In this document: piece by piece, positions 60,801-64,000 of the stretch
Position numbering within the stretch: the first letter of the stretch is position 1
Layout of the letters: each line of letters begins with the position of its first letter
From: Protonemura montana
Lineage: Eukaryota > Arthropoda > Insecta > Plecoptera > Nemouridae
Assembly (NCBI GenBank): GCA_947568835.1
Contig: OX387605.1
Coordinates: 21,518,418-21,582,417, forward strand
DNA length: 64,000 nucleotides
Reading direction: 5' to 3'
Notes under the pieces: model-generated
Seen by the model: the letters and a program-made list of their open reading frames with translations, nothing else
What the model was told of the DNA's origin: nothing
The model's database searches: none
Position numbers and translations under genes: made by a program

Positions 60801-63575
60801 ACCCTCCGGCCCCGCGTAGAGACACACTATGTTGATGATATTGATAATAGACGTCGACTTTTACCATCTTTTGACACGGCCCTCAACTGGAAGCAACAGT
60901 GTGAAATCAATATCCACGGTTCCTTTTGAGGACATGGCGCGTGATGCTAGTGACAAAGCGACCGACCGTCATTGTTTGATGGTGCTTGCTGTAACTGGAT
61001 GAGAGGGAATAACAAACAGGACTAATCCTGACTGACAGAGCTTGAATTTCTGATACGAGTCAGCTCATCTGGCAAATAAGTTAAGCTAACTTCATAGTGT
61101 GTGTGATTGGCTATAGTATTGTGGCGATAAACCCCCTGGTTCTTATAATAACTCCGCACCCAAGTCTATTGTGTAGAGAGGCGACTTGTGCTGTGTACCA
61201 AAACGTGGTAAAAATTATTGGAAGTCGAGGGCCCGCATGTGTGCATGCCAAATTGTAAATGTAAACAGTAAACATAAGCGGAGCCGACACGATATAGTTC
61301 CCACTTTATTATATCACTGTACATTATATGGTGGATACAAATCAGAAAAGGGAGCCGTGAGCCAAAAAGTGCGGTTGTTATTGTGATTATTTCTATTAAC
61401 TATGCGATTGCTAGTCAAACTCTAGGTGATAGATTCTTCAATCATCTTCAATCACAGCGAACGCAAAGTTCCTCTCTCCGGTAGCTTCGAATACCCAAAG
61501 CCTAATCTTAAAACTGGGGGAAAGAGGATGACCAATACGAACACTTTGTAGGCTATATATCGCTATAATCTTGGTCTCACTACTCCTTTCTGTACTTTGT
61601 AGTAAGTTTCGAAGAAAAATCCCCCTCGCCCACACATACCCAATAGAGGTACCATTTTCCGAATTCAAATCAAACGAATAAGAAATCAAATCATTGATAT
61701 TAAAAATGAAAGAGAAAGGTCACAAACTATAAGTTTCAACAAACAAAGCAGGATTTTTCCATGTGGTGAAAAGAATTTGTCAATTACATTTCCTTTCTAT
61801 ATTTTAGCTTCATAAACACTATTTAAAACTCGGCAAATAAGAACCTTTCTGCTTTCACATATTGGATGGGTATCAAGTGAAGGAAATAAGCTCCTCGGTA
61901 TCTACTTATTTGTTTTCATAAAAATGGATAGCTAAAGGTACAGACAGGTAGGTAAATACTATGAAGATGCAAGTGTAATCACATTTCATTTTATTTTTAT
62001 CGATTCCTGTAAGTAAAATGCAATTGTTATAACGTGGCACTTGAAACTCAGTTTGGTTCATTGCTTTGCATATGTAAAATTGAAGCATACAGTCATTATA
62101 CAATGCATCAAATTAAAACTGCTTGGATAGCTTTGACTGCTCCTGTATTCTGGAGCCTTGTTTGCCACCTCGAGTCGCTGAGGTTTTGGAAACGCATTTG
62201 TAATTAATTTCTCCCTACGAATGTAATCTATGCATACACTTTTATGGTGTTCTGGTAAAATGCACCCATAGACCACAAATAAACTAGGTACAACTAAAAT
62301 TCTTAAGTTTTGTAAAAATTGCTAATTGCATTTGCAGAAACCGTTCATAACACTATGAAAATTACTGTCTCTGCCTGTTACATTCCTTTGTTCAAGTCTT
62401 TTAAATAAAGTTCTATATTAACTTGTTTATCACAGAGATGTAATTATGAGTAAATTTTAAAGTCATGCTTATTCCTATAATATGCTTACTGGTCACCTTC
62501 CGGAACTTACAGGATCATTAGGCCAGTAAACGAGTCTAATGAAATCCTATCAACCAAAACAAAAGTTTAGAAGAAGTTAAGCTTTCTGGCAACTATTGTG
62601 ACACCAAAACAGCCAACTGAATGTTGAAAGTAGCTGGTCTAATTCGTACAGAACAAAATACTGGAAGCCTACTGCAGCCAGTAAATCTATTAAGATTTGA
62701 AATTCAACATGTTTTTACTTTGGCCAGCAATTTCCTAACAAATCCACAACTTCATTTTGAATCATAACTTTGAAATATGAAATGTTTTTTATGATAACCA
62801 ATCTCTTTATGTCTGAGCGTTCACAAGATGAGACCAGCAGTTCAGTGATGAGCTAAGGTTAGAAAATGGTCGAACAGGGTCAAAATACTGGCATGACAGA
62901 TTTGTATTTGAATTTGGGCCGCTGCTGAACTGACAAAATTAGTAATTACCCAGCAGTTGGTTTTGTTATTTCCAGAGGCTGATTATGTGGGTAAAAAAAT
63001 CTGCCAGCAAATTAAAAATACTAACTGCCTGGGAAAAATTAAAACACATCATTGTCTATTTAAAGTAGAAACTAAAATTTACGAGCAAATAGGTAGATAC
63101 CTCACTTACTTATTATAATATTTTTTGTATTTTGTATACACATGTATGATTAATTCTATCTGCAGCAATTGCTTCATATCAATAGTCTTGTATAATGATT
63201 AGCATATTATATAAGACTTAGGACTGATATGGCAGTTCATTCTAGGCAATTTGGTTCAAGAAAGAATGCGATTGGTCAATATGTGATAAAATATTAATAT
63301 ACCTTGGAACACATTATTAACTATTAAAATATTATGTAACGAGATTGATATGTAATGTCCTAACGATCATTAAAATCACAGTTTATATAAAGAGATGATG
63401 TGATATTTGGCATTTGAAGGCAAGCAAAGCATTGTAGTGCTCTAAGGGCCAGTATTACAACTTGGTTTGTAATATAAACCCCAAATCAACAGTCAAATAC
63501 TCTTCAGATAGCTTCGTATGGCATGATAATGAATAAATGATGATCAGTTTCATCAGTGATTAAATTCTTTGACTA
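57846..63575. other. Intergenic, no recognisable gene
   Basis: AT-rich. A TATAAAAG at 60142 with GC-rich sequence just downstream looks promoter-like, but no reading frame follows. A 136-codon minus frame at 57984-58394 is unrecognised. Confidence 0.4.
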
Positions 63576-64000
63576 TTAGCAATGCGACCCCCCTCCATTG
63601 CTGGTCAATTGAACAACTTCAAGATTCTCCCTTCGCCTGTTGTTGTTCTCCAACGAGCGTCTCGCCGTTCCAAAAACATCCACGTCTTGCTTATATCTAA
63701 CAAGCCGCTTCTTCATCTTAACAAATGAATAATAATATGCCTCCAACTGAACGTCAAGCTTCTCGCAAACAATATAACACAATGCCTGGGAGGCCTGCTC
63801 TCGTACAAAGGGTCCGCAGATGCTGAGCTCTCTCAGCGACTTTTTCCCGCAATGCATGAGAAACTCGGTGACAGTTTCTGCGGTGATATTGCAGTAGTCC
63901 AGCTCCAGCCGCCGTAGCCTGGGGAATGCGCTTGTCGAGGAGAACGCCCTTGCGAAGAGATCTTGCGTAAGCAAAGGAGATCCAGAAAGTGAAAGCTCTT
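63576..64000 (-). CDS. Leucine-rich-repeat protein, C-terminal part (runs off the edge)
   Basis: The minus-strand frame is open from the window edge to a stop at 63576, giving 140 residues. LRRLELDYCNITAETVTEFL and LRELSICGPFV fit the LxxLxLxxCxxIT pattern of cysteine-containing repeats seen in F-box/LRR (FBXL) and AMN1-like proteins; ELSLSGSPL before them is the end of another repeat. After the repeats comes a mixed segment (VKMKKRLVRYKQDVDVF) and a basic tail ending GGGSHC. Such proteins often select substrates for SCF ubiquitin ligases, but no F-box is in view, so the role is open. The 5' part lies beyond 64000. Confidence 0.65.
   Translation of the reverse strand, partial: ELSLSGSPLLTQDLFARAFSSTSAFPRLRRLELDYCNITAETVTEFLMHCGKKSLRELSICGPFVREQASQALCYIVCEKLDVQLEAYYYSFVKMKKRLVRYKQDVDVFGTARRSLENNNRRRENLEVVQLTSNGGGSHC

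Noticed and set aside
1-64000. CRISPR arrays, bacterial insertion sequences or operons
   Set aside because: The interrupted genes and repeat content are eukaryotic, and no spaced short direct repeats were seen.

Overview
The window looks like nuclear DNA of an arthropod. It is AT-rich and gene-poor, with interrupted genes carrying consensus GT-AG introns, AATAAA-type poly(A) signals and many decayed transposons. The best-supported gene is a membrane protein that I read as tincar, a family known from arthropods. I cannot name the species. The abundance of interspersed repeats points to a fairly large genome.

Layout. 1-13207: no exon I can defend; probably the upstream part or a long 5' intron of the tincar locus. 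13208-19990 (+): eight exons of tincar, open at the 5' end, giving 869 codons with five membrane segments and a long proline-rich cytoplasmic tail; one intron is of the rare GC-AG class. Its introns hold a foldback, a tRNA-like palindrome and a LINE remnant. 20.9-28.4 kb: a transposon-rich block with two copies of a SINE (one with a clear 5S rRNA-derived head), a G/C-rich hairpin repeat, the truncated 5' end of a hAT/ZMYM-type transposase gene, and a complete-looking 2.69-kb DNA transposon with inverted ends, subterminal repeats and a 550-codon open frame. 28.4-45 kb: intergenic, with another SINE copy, several tRNA-like sequences, a 55-nt hairpin and GC-rich islands.

45093-51013 (-): a three-exon Not/Noto-family homeobox gene of 286 codons, complete from first ATG to stop, with an eh1/Hep-like repressor motif and an intron at homeodomain position 44/45. 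A tandem array of about 105-bp units covers the end of exon 2 and intron 2; it is made of degenerate copies of the exon-intron boundary itself. 51-63.5 kb: no recognisable gene, one SINE copy. 63576-64000 (-): the C-terminal end of a leucine-rich-repeat protein that runs off the right edge.

The genes do not form a pathway. The items of most interest are the TIR element with its unusual transposase, the splice-site-containing tandem array in the homeobox gene, and the 5S-derived SINE family.
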